This document shows positions 9,421 through 17,083 of a DNA stretch of 17,137 bases, piece after piece (position 1 is the stretch's first letter; each line of letters starts with the position of its first letter). The position numbers were made by a program, and so were the translations under genes. This stretch comes from Neocallimastix lanati (nom. inval.) (Eukaryota; Neocallimastigomycota; Neocallimastigomycetes; Neocallimastigales; Neocallimastigaceae), in the NCBI GenBank assembly GCA_016946835.1, contig JACVTC010000581.1, forward strand, positions 1 to 17,137, written 5' to 3'. The notes beneath the pieces are model-generated. The model was not told the origin of the DNA. It searched no databases and saw only the letters and a program-made list of their open reading frames with translations.

Positions 9421-9486
9421 AATAATAATTAAAGACTTATTCGTTTTTATTCTGGTTCGAACTCCCAGTTACCTTTAATTATTATT
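9421..9486. repeat. leader hairpin unit, copy 2
   Basis: A 14-bp perfect inverted repeat, AATAATAATTAAAG (9421-9434) with CTTTAATTATTATT (9473-9486). The 38-nt interior has a CTGG/CCAG inner stem (9452-9455, 9465-9468) around TTCGAACTC. Paralogous to copy 1. The inner GGTTCGAAC resembles a tRNA T-arm, but nothing else of a tRNA is present. Confidence 0.6.
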
Positions 9487-9512
9487 TAATAATAATCATA
9501 ATAATTTTAGGT

Positions 9513-9513
<1 letters not shown>

Positions 9514-9566
<53 letters not shown>
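9514..9566. repeat. T53 homopolymer (A53 in the transcript leader)
   Basis: An uninterrupted run of 53 T in the leader of element A. Long homopolymers also occur at 1961-2002 and 10645-10691. Confidence 0.9.
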
Positions 9567-9573
<7 letters not shown>

Positions 9574-9649
9574 TTTATATATTACTATTATAAAAAAATT
9601 AATTATTTAATTTTAATTTAATATTAATTATTTAATTGTCTTTATTTTT

Positions 9650-9825
9650 TAAAAAGTAAATATCAATATAAATATAAATTTCATAATATTCTTGGTTTGC
9701 ACGCCCGGATTCTCCACCATTTTTGATACGATATTTTATTAAATACCGTATATGTTAGTTGGGCGTTTGTGCAAAAGGGAATTACTCCAAGAATATTATA
9801 TTACAATAATTATATTTACTTTTTA
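9650..9825. other. U5-leader inverted repeat enclosing the primer-binding site
   Basis: Plus-strand 9650-9663, 9683-9695, 9696-9701 and 9702-9706 are reverse complements, in mirrored order, of 9812-9825, 9787-9799, 9770-9775 and 9761-9765 in the 5' LTR. That is 14, 13, 6 and 5 bp with short gaps. The interval inside contains the primer-binding site and the U5-terminal hairpin (9726-9751). In the genomic RNA this would fold U5 onto the leader, as the U5-leader stems of retroviruses do. It applies only if transcription starts to the right of about 9825. Confidence 0.6.
9703..9719 (-). other. primer-binding site of element A
   Basis: The minus strand reads TGGTGGAGAATCCGGGC, starting 4 nt inside the 5' LTR. 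TGG complements a tRNA 3' CCA; the inferred primer 3' end, CCCGG-ATTCTCC-A-CCA, fits T-stem, 7-nt acceptor strand, discriminator and CCA. The complementarity does not extend into a recognisable T-loop. I cannot name the tRNA. Confidence 0.7.
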
Positions 9826-10338
9826 TTTATTTATCTTTTATTATTTTATTTATTATATTTTATCATAAAAAAAATACATGTTTTATTATTATTCCTTAAA
9901 AAAAAAGAAAATATTTATTTATAAATTATTTTCATAATTATATTTTTTACTAATTTTATAAATTTTATTTATCGAAACACTAAAATTAATTAATAAATAT
10001 AAATATCCATAACTTTTTACTTATAACTATTAATTCATCTTGTTTAACATTATTTAAAAATTATTTTAATATTAACATCAATTTAATTAAACATTCAATC
10101 TCCGTTATAATTAATATAACTAATTTTACTATATTATCAACAATTCTTTTAATATTTTTAATATTATTATTTAATTTAATATTTTAATAATTAATAATAA
10201 TAAATTATCTTTAATAATATATTAATAATATATTTTAAGATTCATTATATAAAATTAATTTTTAATAAATATTTATATTAATAATTTTTCTAAATAATTT
10301 TTCTATTATTTTCTATTATTTTTACTGGACATGCATCA
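9724..10338 (-). repeat. 5' LTR of element A
   Basis: 615 bp, the upstream LTR in transcript direction, matching 1158-1775 apart from one substitution and three 1-nt indels. It should hold the promoter for the genomic RNA; the start site is not identifiable from composition. The U5 end carries the terminal hairpin (9726-9751) and the LTR arm of the U5-leader fold. Confidence 0.93.
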
Positions 10339-10342
10339 TTAA
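10339..10342. repeat. target-site duplication of element A, right copy (TTAA)
   Basis: TTAA immediately outside the right LTR, matching 1154-1157. It marks the outer end of the inserted element. Confidence 0.6.
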
Positions 10343-10442
10343 AATGTTAAGGTTTTAGAGAATTAAATAAAAATAAAGTAAGGAAACACAAATTTTATTT
10401 ATTTATTTATTATTTTTATTTATAAATTTATTTGATTTTATT
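10343..10442. other. short spacer between the two elements
   Basis: About 100 bp of AT-rich sequence between the element A target site and the probable edge of the element B LTR. Read on the minus strand into the restored target site, it would place a His-Phe-Lys beside the transposase fragment of the left flank, which fits the FHF-type motif of MULE transposases. It contains a stop, so this is only suggestive. Confidence 0.3.
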
Positions 10443-10642
10443 TGATGATATTTAAAAATTAGTAGCAAAATTTACAACTATTTATACTTTTTTTCAAGGC
10501 ATAAAAGTTGTTCTTGCCACTAAATTACATTTTATTTATTTTTTTTTTTAAAAACTATTAAATTTAAATTGATTTTTATAATTAATTATATAAAATTTAA
10601 TTATAACAATATAAATAAAATACATTTATAATATTAATAAAA

Positions 10643-10644
<2 letters not shown>

Positions 10645-10691
<47 letters not shown>
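10645..10691. repeat. T47 homopolymer
   Basis: An uninterrupted run of 47 T within the presumed 3' LTR of element B (A47 in transcript sense). Confidence 0.9.
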
Positions 10692-10693
<2 letters not shown>

Positions 10694-11158
10694 TTATTTA
10701 TTTAAAAATATCTAAAATATTACTAATAAGAATTTATTTAATTGGCTATAATTTTTATTACAATCTGTTAAAATATTCAAATAAAAATAAAAATACTATT
10801 CTAATATAAAGGTTTTTAATAAAATAAAATATTTTTCAATATAAAATAAAACATTTCGATATAAAATTTTATAATAAAAAGTTAAAATATAATATATAAA
10901 TTTTTAATTATCAATATATAAAAATATTATTAATATAAATTTTCATTATTAATATAAAAAAAATAAGATTTATTATTAATATTGCTAATATAAGTTTTAA
11001 ATATATAAAAATATTACTATTAATATAAGATTTAATATAAAAATATAAAGTTTAATATAATTTTTGATTTAATTTTTGATCTTTGGATTTAAAAATTTAT
11101 TAAAGTACAAAAATAATAATGTACACATAATGTATTAGAAATAAATCGTAGATTTAAT

Positions 11159-11186
11159 TAAGAATGCATTATTTAGTACATTCTTA
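11159..11186. other. hairpin at the U3 terminus of the element B LTR
   Basis: TAAGAATG (11159-11166) pairs perfectly with CATTCTTA (11179-11186) around a 12-nt loop, 3 nt from the LTR end. It may be an integrase end feature or an RNA hairpin; role unknown. Confidence 0.5.
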
Positions 11187-11189
11187 TCA

Positions 11190-11207
11190 AGATGCCCCGA
11201 CGAAGAC
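11190..11207 (-). other. polypurine tract and minimal 3' UTR of element B
   Basis: Only 18 nt separate the pol stop from the LTR. The minus strand ends GTCGGGGCATCT before TGAT. GGGGCATCT is shared with element A, though the element B tract is shorter and less purine-rich. Confidence 0.6.
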
Positions 11208-14200
11208 TCAAGCTTCTCTGTAAGCGGAGTTAAACTTTACTAAATTTTTAAAGTGAACATTCCTATCGAGTTGCTTTCCAGTCTTCTGATCGATTAAGGT
11301 TGCCGTGTTGAATTGAATTTTTAAAATTTTAAATGGTCCATTGTAATATGGTTCTAGCTTAGTACGGCTAAAGTTTCTAACAAGAACAAGATCACCAGCT
11401 TTTAATTCTTTTCCTTTTTTCATACTTATTTGTTCTTCTCGTCTTGTTGCCCAATACTTGTTAGCATTCTTCACATTTTCGCATGCTTCTCTAGTCCATT
11501 GATAATGACGAACAAATTTTTCCATTAAAATTTCATCATACGATTTACCTGCATTTTCAATTGTTCTTATGGCTATATCATAAGGCTGTTGGTCTTCTCT
11601 TCCATATACTAATTCAAAACTAGAATGTCCGGTAGCTGTGTTTTTGGTAGTTCGAAGTGCCCATAAAGCAGAAGGTAAAACTTCATCCCAATCTTGATTT
11701 TTCCTTCCTAATAAACGAAGTAATTTTCCAATTTCTTTATTTCGGTTTTCAGTGAGACCATTGGATTCAGGGTGATAGGTAGCTATGAATTTTACATAAA
11801 CATCATAAAGATCAAGAAAGATTTTAGTCATATCAGAAGTGAATTGGACTCCATTATCTGTAGTAATAACTTGAGGCACACCATGTCTTGCAAAAACGTT
11901 TATTAAAAATTTAATTATATCAGAGGAAGTTATGTTTTCAGTGGGTTCGGCTTCAACCCATTTGGTAAAGTAATCAACAGTTACTATAATATATTGATTA
12001 TTATTTCTTGTTTTTGGTAACGGTCCTATAATATCTAATCCTAAATGCACAAAGGGACCCTCCACTTTAGTTGGATGGTTTTCGGTTGGTTCTGGATATG
12101 GTTGAGGACGATTTAACTGGCATTTTTCACAATTACTAACAATTCTTTTGATATCTTTAATCATATGATTCCAATAAAAGTTTTTCTTAAGTCTTTGATA
12201 TGTTTTGTAATATCCTTCGTGGCCAATATTATGAGCTTCTAAAATTAATTTAAACCTTTCATTTTCGTCCGTTATTAATTTTCTATAATTTCCATTGTCG
12301 ATAAAGTAATCTTCACCATCAATAACAGTAAACTTTTCATTAATAAATTCCTTTATAACCTTAGATAATAATTCTTCATTATTTCCATTAGTAATTTTTG
12401 TTAATAATATCTTTCTCTCTTCCTTACTTTTCATTCTTGAAAGAGCATCAGCTAACACATTCTTTTTGCCTGATTCATATTTTATATTAATTCCAAGCAT
12501 ACTAGCGGTTAGACACCATCTTGTTTGCCTTGCATTCAAAGGTTCTTTATTCTTAAATAAACCAACTAATGGTTTATGATCTGTGTAAATAGTTGTAGGT
12601 AATGGATTTCCTTCAATATAAGATTTAAATTTAGTCATACAGTAAAATAAAGCTGTTCCTTCCAAATCTGTGATACCATAATTCTTTTCAGTTTTCTTCA
12701 AACTTCTACTTATAAAGTGTATTGGATGCTCCTTACCGGTTTCTTCTTCTTTTTGTAAAAGAACTCCACCAATTCCATTATACGAAGCATCAGTTCTAAT
12801 GATAAAAGGTTTGTCAAATGACGGAAATTTTAGAATAGGTGCATTGATTAATTTTTCTTTTAGGAGTTCAAAGCTTTCTTGTTGTTCTTTATTCCATTCA
12901 TATTTAGTATTCTTTTTCAATAATTTACATAAAGGTGAGGTAATTTGAGCATATTTAGGGATAAAGTCACGATAATACCCTATTGCTCCTAGAAATGATC
13001 TTAATTCATGAATTGATGAAGGGGCTTCCCACTTCTTAATAGCTGTTATTTTACTTTCCATGGGACTTAATCCTTTAGTAGTAAGTTTGTGACCTAATAC
13101 ATCAACTTCAGTTTGAAGAAAATGGCACTTTTCAATATTAATTTTTAACTTGTTTTCTTTAAATACTTCTAATACTTGTTTAATATGAATTAAATGTTCT
13201 TCGATACTTTTTGAATAGATCAAAACATCATCAATAAATACATAAACAAATTCACCAATAAAAGGGAATAAAATTTTATTCATTTCTCTTTGGAAGGTTG
13301 AGGGAGCTCCAGTAAGTCCAAAAGGCATAACCTTAAATTGATAATTTCCAAACTTAGTAGTGAAAGTGGTTACTTCAACGCTTTCTTCATCCATTAAGAT
13401 TTGGTGAAAACCAGAAAATAAATCAAGAGTTGTAAATATTTTAGATCCTCCGAGACTATCAAAAATTTCATCTATATATGGAACTGAATAAGAATCTTTT
13501 TCTGTCATATCATTGACTTTTCGGTAGTCAATACACAAGCGCCACTTTCCATTGTGTTTTAGAATGAGTACTACTGGAGATGACCATTCTGAACAGGATG
13601 GTTCTATCAATCCTTTCTTAATAAGCTTTGTAAGTTCTTCTTTTAAGATATCTGATTTTAATTTAGTTAACCTATAACTTCTTAATTTTACTGGCTTTGC
13701 ATTTGCTTTCAAACGGATCTTATGTGGTGAAAGTTTAGAAGGAGTTAGTTCTTCTGTTGAAGTGGCAACTATGTCAATCATTTCTTTGAGAATTTTAATA
13801 ATTTGTTCTTTATAATCTTTATTTAAGGTACTTAAAAATTCATCACTCTCAATAAATTCCATTGGAGTTAATTCCTTTATAATTTCCTTTTCATTATTCG
13901 TTTCTTTAACTTTTCTAATAGTGCAAATTATACTTTCTTCATCATAATATTGATTATTTATTTTAGCTATTTCTTCGTATTCACTTTCTGACAAAAGTTT
14001 ACATAAACTGTTTAAGGTCGGATGAATAAATAAACAATGATCGATTTGAGTTTTAAAGTTTATTAACATATCATAAAATGAGTCTTCTTTCTCAATAATT
14101 CTAAAGTCCGCATTAAATTCATAATTATTAATTTTTACTGGTAATTGAACAATAATTCCTTCCGAGTATTCTTCATCTTGTGTTGCTAGTTGGATTCTTC

Positions 14201-15212
14201 CACGACTTTTTCCAACTGTTTCATATTCACCAGGTAATTTATCAAAATACTGCTTAGTAACGATGCTTAGGTTACTACAAGAATCAATTAAAAGTTTTCC
14301 TAGTACTCCGTCAACACTTGCATCAACCATTGCTAAGTCTTCTTCGGCTACTTCATTACTTTTACTTATGTAGCTATGATCATAGTTATTCACTAATAAA
14401 GTTCGTGCTATTACATTGTCTACAGTTCCAATTATTTTAGATTTTTCTAACTTTAAACCTTGAGTTAATTGTGAACGAATTTTCGGACATGCATTCAAGA
14501 GTTGACCTATCGTAATACTGGATTTAAGATTATTTAAATCATCCATAATATTGTAAGGTTCTTTATTATTCATCATTTTGATATTCCTTTTTACTAACTG
14601 AGTATTTTCATTATTAGTTTCTTTAGTTTTTGTTGAAATTAATTTTTCCAAAGTATTAGTTTTATTTTGTTGATTATCTTTATTCATTTCTATATCTTCT
14701 ATTTCATTATCGATTACAAGTATATCTTCAGATTCAACTTTTTTCTTTCCTTTTGATGAATAATTGTTGTTTTCTTCTTTACTTTCTCTTACTCTTGTTA
14801 TATTTCTTAATTCCTTTTCTTTTTGTTTTTCTTTGTTAATATTTGGTTGAGTTAAAATTGAAGGAAGTATTTGATTTTTATAAACTTTATTTGGTTTATT
14901 ATGTAGCTCATTTTCTTTCTTCTTTCTTAAAGCAGGAGTTGCGAAAGGACGTGGATTATCTTTTAAACTTTTATGTACTTTCTTGGAATTATTTTCTTCC
15001 TTTTCGCTGTTATTATCATTCATTTTTCTTTTTATAGCATTTATAATGATATTATCCTCACTTTCAGTTGTGTCACTAAAATCAGATTCTTCAGATTCTT
15101 TATTAAAGGAATTATTATCAATTGGGGTATTCTTGGTAAAAGTATTATTTTGTAAATTATTTAATGAAGCTATTGTTTTGTCATTGGGAGTGCTTCTGCT
15201 CCCATTTAGAAG
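11208..15212 (-). CDS. pol: element B Pol: protease, reverse transcriptase, RNase H, integrase
   Basis: Open without a break from the frameshift site to TGA at 11210-11208, about 1334 residues after the slip. Numbers here count from the first Met at 15023 (1271 residues), which is probably not a true start. Lys/Asn/Glu-rich linker 1-160; pre-protease motif ACPKIRSQLTQGLKL (178-192); protease LLIDSCSNLSIV with catalytic Asp 247, Cys in place of the usual Gly, and MLINF where ILG is expected. Reverse transcriptase about 440-660, with D534 and the FIDD box (596-599). RNase H about 738-862, with D745, E788, D815, D859. Integrase: zinc-binding H931, H935, C965, C968; catalytic D997, D1056, E1092 with 35 residues between the last two. 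GPY/F module EPYYNGPFKILK at about 1224-1235, then the end; no chromodomain. RNase H and integrase are joined by a linker far shorter than in element A. Confidence 0.94.
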   Translation of the reverse strand, partial: LLNGSRSTPNDKTIASLNNLQNNTFTKNTPIDNNSFNKESEESDFSDTTESEDNIIINAIKRKMNDNNSEKEENNSKKVHKSLKDNPRPFATPALRKKKENELHNKPNKVYKNQILPSILTQPNINKEKQKEKELRNITRVRESKEENNNYSSKGKKKVESEDILVIDNEIEDIEMNKDNQQNKTNTLEKLISTKTKETNNENTQLVKRNIKMMNNKEPYNIMDDLNNLKSSITIGQLLNACPKIRSQLTQGLKLEKSKIIGTVDNVIARTLLVNNYDHSYISKSNEVAEEDLAMVDASVDGVLGKLLIDSCSNLSIVTKQYFDKLPGEYETVGKSRGRIQLATQDEEYSEGIIVQLPVKINNYEFNADFRIIEKEDSFYDMLINFKTQIDHCLFIHPTLNSLCKLLSESEYEEIAKINNQYYDEESIICTIRKVKETNNEKEIIKELTPMEFIESDEFLSTLNKDYKEQIIKILKEMIDIVATSTEELTPSKLSPHKIRLKANAKPVKLRSYRLTKLKSDILKEELTKLIKKGLIEPSCSEWSSPVVLILKHNGKWRLCIDYRKVNDMTEKDSYSVPYIDEIFDSLGGSKIFTTLDLFSGFHQILMDEESVEVTTFTTKFGNYQFKVMPFGLTGAPSTFQREMNKILFPFIGEFVYVFIDDVLIYSKSIEEHLIHIKQVLEVFKENKLKINIEKCHFLQTEVDVLGHKLTTKGLSPMESKITAIKKWEAPSSIHELRSFLGAIGYYRDFIPKYAQITSPLCKLLKKNTKYEWNKEQQESFELLKEKLINAPILKFPSFDKPFIIRTDASYNGIGGVLLQKEEETGKEHPIHFISRSLKKTEKNYGITDLEGTALFYCMTKFKSYIEGNPLPTTIYTDHKPLVGLFKNKEPLNARQTRWCLTASMLGINIKYESGKKNVLADALSRMKSKEERKILLTKITNGNNEELLSKVIKEFINEKFTVIDGEDYFIDNGNYRKLITDENERFKLILEAHNIGHEGYYKTYQRLKKNFYWNHMIKDIKRIVSNCEKCQLNRPQPYPEPTENHPTKVEGPFVHLGLDIIGPLPKTRNNNQYIIVTVDYFTKWVEAEPTENITSSDIIKFLINVFARHGVPQVITTDNGVQFTSDMTKIFLDLYDVYVKFIATYHPESNGLTENRNKEIGKLLRLLGRKNQDWDEVLPSALWALRTTKNTATGHSSFELVYGREDQQPYDIAIRTIENAGKSYDEILMEKFVRHYQWTREACENVKNANKYWATRREEQISMKKGKELKAGDLVLVRNFSRTKLEPYYNGPFKILKIQFNTATLIDQKTGKQLDRNVHFKNLVKFNSAYREA

Positions 15213-15218
15213 TTTAAA
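15166..15218 (-). promoter_or_regulatory. -1 ribosomal frameshift signal with possible pseudoknot, element B
   Basis: T TTA AAC in the gag frame at 15218-15212, followed by TTC and the gag stop TAA. Eight nt after the heptamer comes GGGAG (15203-15199), loop CAGAAGCA and CTCCC (15190-15186), exactly the geometry of element A. Loop GAAGC (15196-15192) can pair with GCTTC at 15170-15166, giving an H-type pseudoknot with a 15-nt connecting loop. The -1 frame is open from here to the end of pol. Confidence 0.88.
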
Positions 15219-16111
15219 GACTTTTTGGAATATATTTCTTTTTTATTTTTTTCCATAATCTTATTTAATTGAGGGCAATAGTATGAGTAATGACCTTCTT
15301 CCTTACAGAAGAAGCAAGTTTTAACAGATAAATTTCTCATTTTCTGGGTTGATTCTTCTATAATATCTTGAGGTTTCAGTTTATTATTTGTTTGACTTGT
15401 TTGGAAAGTTTCGTTTCTTCTTTTAGGATAAAGTCTTGAAGTAGTACTGTTTTGATTATTTTGATTATGCTGGGAATTATTAACATTATAGGTATTAATA
15501 TTATTGTTCCTTACAGAAAGTCTATCTACTTTCTCGGCAATTTTGAAAGCTTTCTCCATACTTATATCATCTTTAAGGGATAATTTCTTCCAGGCTTCAT
15601 AATTATTTTGAATAGAGTCAATATAATCTAGTACACCAATGCGCTTTCTTCTCTTTTTATCAAGTTTAGTGTACAAAGTTCTATATCTTACATTAAAGTC
15701 TTTAATCTTTTCGTTTCTTTTAATTCGCATTGCACGAAGTTCTTTAAGAAGTAAATTTTGGTCTTCTTTAATACCGTAAAAATTTTCAAGACTTGAAATA
15801 ATTTTTTCAAGAGAAGGAAATTTATCATCATCAACATTTTCTTCTTCATCATCTTCTTCTTCATCTGATGAATCATCACTTTCATCATCACTATCTTCTC
15901 CCAAATCTTCAATAACGCGTTGTACTTCACCAGAGCTGGTAAGTAAACAAGCATTAAATATTGTTTCCGGATCTGTGATACCTTGTATCTTGATCCAAAG
16001 TTTTAATTCAGTAGCCCAGGACTTTATATCTAAATTGTCCTTGCTAAGCTTCACTATGTCTCGTAATTCTTTCTTTAATTCTTTAAAACTTAAAGTACTT
16101 TTAGTAGACAT
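15206..16111 (-). CDS. gag: element B Gag: capsid-like region and CCHC nucleocapsid
   Basis: 301 residues, start ATG at 16111. Residues 1-70 form a helical N-terminal part containing SWATELKLWIKIQGITDPET. Residues about 71-97 are strongly acidic (runs of Asp, Glu and Ser). Residues about 100-210 carry the region shared with element A Gag (MRIKRNEKIKDFN, TLYTKLD, AFKIAEK). One zinc knuckle CX2CX4HX4C has C266, C269, H274, C279, close to the C-terminus, with no Asn-rich tail. The acidic block has no counterpart in element A. The last codons overlap the frameshift signal; Gag should be the main product and Gag-Pol the minor one. Confidence 0.92.
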   Translation of the reverse strand: MSTKSTLSFKELKKELRDIVKLSKDNLDIKSWATELKLWIKIQGITDPETIFNACLLTSSGEVQRVIEDLGEDSDDESDDSSDEEEDDEEENVDDDKFPSLEKIISSLENFYGIKEDQNLLLKELRAMRIKRNEKIKDFNVRYRTLYTKLDKKRRKRIGVLDYIDSIQNNYEAWKKLSLKDDISMEKAFKIAEKVDRLSVRNNNINTYNVNNSQHNQNNQNSTTSRLYPKRRNETFQTSQTNNKLKPQDIIEESTQKMRNLSVKTCFFCKEEGHYSYYCPQLNKIMEKNKKEIYSKKSLNF

Positions 16112-16293
16112 TTCGTTTTTAGTTAATAATTTTTTTATTGTAAATTAACGAGGTTATTAAATACGAATAAATTTGAAAGTCCAACTTTAAAAATATAATT
16201 TAACAAGTAATTTAATATCGAATCAAATTTTAAAACAATATATCTTAGTAATTTTTGAAAATAATAATTTTATTTGCTTTCTTTAGTAAGTAT

Positions 16294-16496
16294 AAGCTCG
16301 AAATCCTTATCGACAACTTAGTAGAAATTATAAAGCACGAGGTTCTTTTCGACTACTTTTTTTAGAATAATTTTAAAGTTCGAAATCTTTATCGACAACT
16401 TAATAGAATAATTTTAAGTTCGAAATCTTTATCGACAACTTAATAGAATATTTTTCAAGCTCGAAATCTTTATCGACCACTTGAATTTTGTAATTT
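16294..16496. repeat. five ~41-nt tandem repeats in the element B leader
   Basis: Copies start at 16294, 16333, 16376, 16416 and 16457 (spacing 39-43 nt). The core TCGAAATCTTTATCGAC is followed by AACTTAATAGAATA and T-rich sequence. Copies 3 and 4 are nearly identical; copy 2 is the most diverged. Each core is flanked by TCGA on both sides. Confidence 0.8.
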
Positions 16497-16927
16497 AGTA
16501 TATTTGTAGTAATAAATTTAGAAGCAAAGTTTTATTTATTATTTTCACCTTTCAAAAATTTTTCTTTTTAAACGATAAATATTGTATTGTTATAGCTAAT
16601 AAAATTATTAATTAATTATAATTATTAAATACAAAAAAAATAATCTTTATTGTCGTACAATCTGATAGTACACACTGTCTGACGTGCAGCTTACCTAATG
16701 GTGTCATGCCACGCGTGTGCCACGATTACTATATTCAATATAAAATATAGCAGTTCAGAGCCCACTAGCCCAATTACTATGTAGGATAAACTTAATCCGA
16801 TAATCTATGTACGGAATAAAAAAATTTTAAAAGTATTCAATAATATTTTTATTAACTAATAAAAATTAACTAAAAACACAATATTTTCAAAGTAAATTAA
16901 GATTCTATTACAGGAATTATATAACAA

Positions 16928-16998
16928 ATAAAGTATCAGTAATAAAAAAAAATAAAAAAAATTTAAATGGCGAAGTTAGCCAAAGTCTGATACTTTAT
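16928..16998. other. nested hairpin in the element B leader
   Basis: ATAAAGTATCAG (16928-16939) is a perfect 12-nt reverse complement of CTGATACTTTAT (16987-16998). Inside lies TGGC-GAAGTTA-GCCA (16968-16982). A two-level stem-loop of 71 nt is unlikely by chance and could be an RNA element such as a packaging signal. Confidence 0.6.
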
Positions 16999-17061
16999 AT
17001 AATAAAGTGCCTTATAACTAGCACAAAGAAAAGTAAAAAAAAATTATATAAAAAAAACAAT

Positions 17062-17083
17062 CTTACGCCTTCGGTGACGTAAG
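17062..17083. other. small hairpin near the right edge
   Basis: CTTACG and CGTAAG form a 6-bp stem around CCTTCGGTGA, which on the plus strand contains a C(TTCG)G tetraloop. It sits in a GC-richer segment at the far end of the leader. Confidence 0.45.

Larger units (their letters stand above)
8787..9723 (-). other. element A leader (5' untranslated region)
   Basis: A 937-nt non-coding stretch between gag and the 5' LTR. From the gag side it holds a TTA microsatellite and derived repeats (8850-9200), two copies of a 56-nt hairpin unit 100 nt apart (9326-9381, 9426-9481), a T53 run (9514-9566), the leader arm of a U5-leader inverted repeat (9650-9706) and the primer-binding site (9703-9719). 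No ORF of substance exists; the poly-Leu frame on the plus strand is only the TTA repeat read through. Confidence 0.8.
1158..10338 (-). mobile_element. element A: complete Ty3/gypsy-type LTR retrotransposon
   Basis: A 9181-bp unit bounded by near-identical direct LTRs (1158-1775 and 9724-10338) that begin TG and end CA, with a 4-bp TTAA duplication outside. In transcript direction (minus strand) it has the 5' LTR, a primer-binding site 4 nt inside it, a 937-nt leader, gag with one CCHC knuckle, a -1 frameshift signal, pol in the order protease-RT-RNase H-integrase, an A-rich 3' UTR, a G-rich purine tract and the 3' LTR. That pol order identifies the Ty3/gypsy group (Metaviridae). There is no chromodomain after integrase and no env-like frame. 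Only one substitution separates the LTRs, so the insertion is recent. One frame break at 5964-5971 in the protease interrupts pol in this copy or in this assembly. Confidence 0.93.
10443..11189 (-). repeat. 3' LTR of element B (left edge uncertain)
   Basis: The right edge is firm: TTCTTATCA at 11189 is followed by AGATGCCCC, the same junction as in element A. For the left edge TGATGATATTT at 10443 best resembles element A's TGATACGATATTT; 10433 is an alternative. No second copy is present to confirm it. Contains a T47 run and, at the U3 end, the hairpin 11159-11186. Confidence 0.5.

Noticed and set aside
9452-9468. GGTTCGAAC resembling a tRNA T-arm in the leader
   Set aside because: The flanking bases do not form a T-stem, and no D-arm, anticodon arm or acceptor stem is nearby.
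15688-15954. Second minus-strand frame inside element B gag
   Set aside because: A frame-shifted reading of the acidic gag block giving Met/Lys runs; gag itself has the zinc knuckle and homology to element A.
16294-16496. Possible CRISPR-like array
   Set aside because: The repeats are contiguous with no unique spacers, spacing varies, and the context is a eukaryotic retroelement leader.
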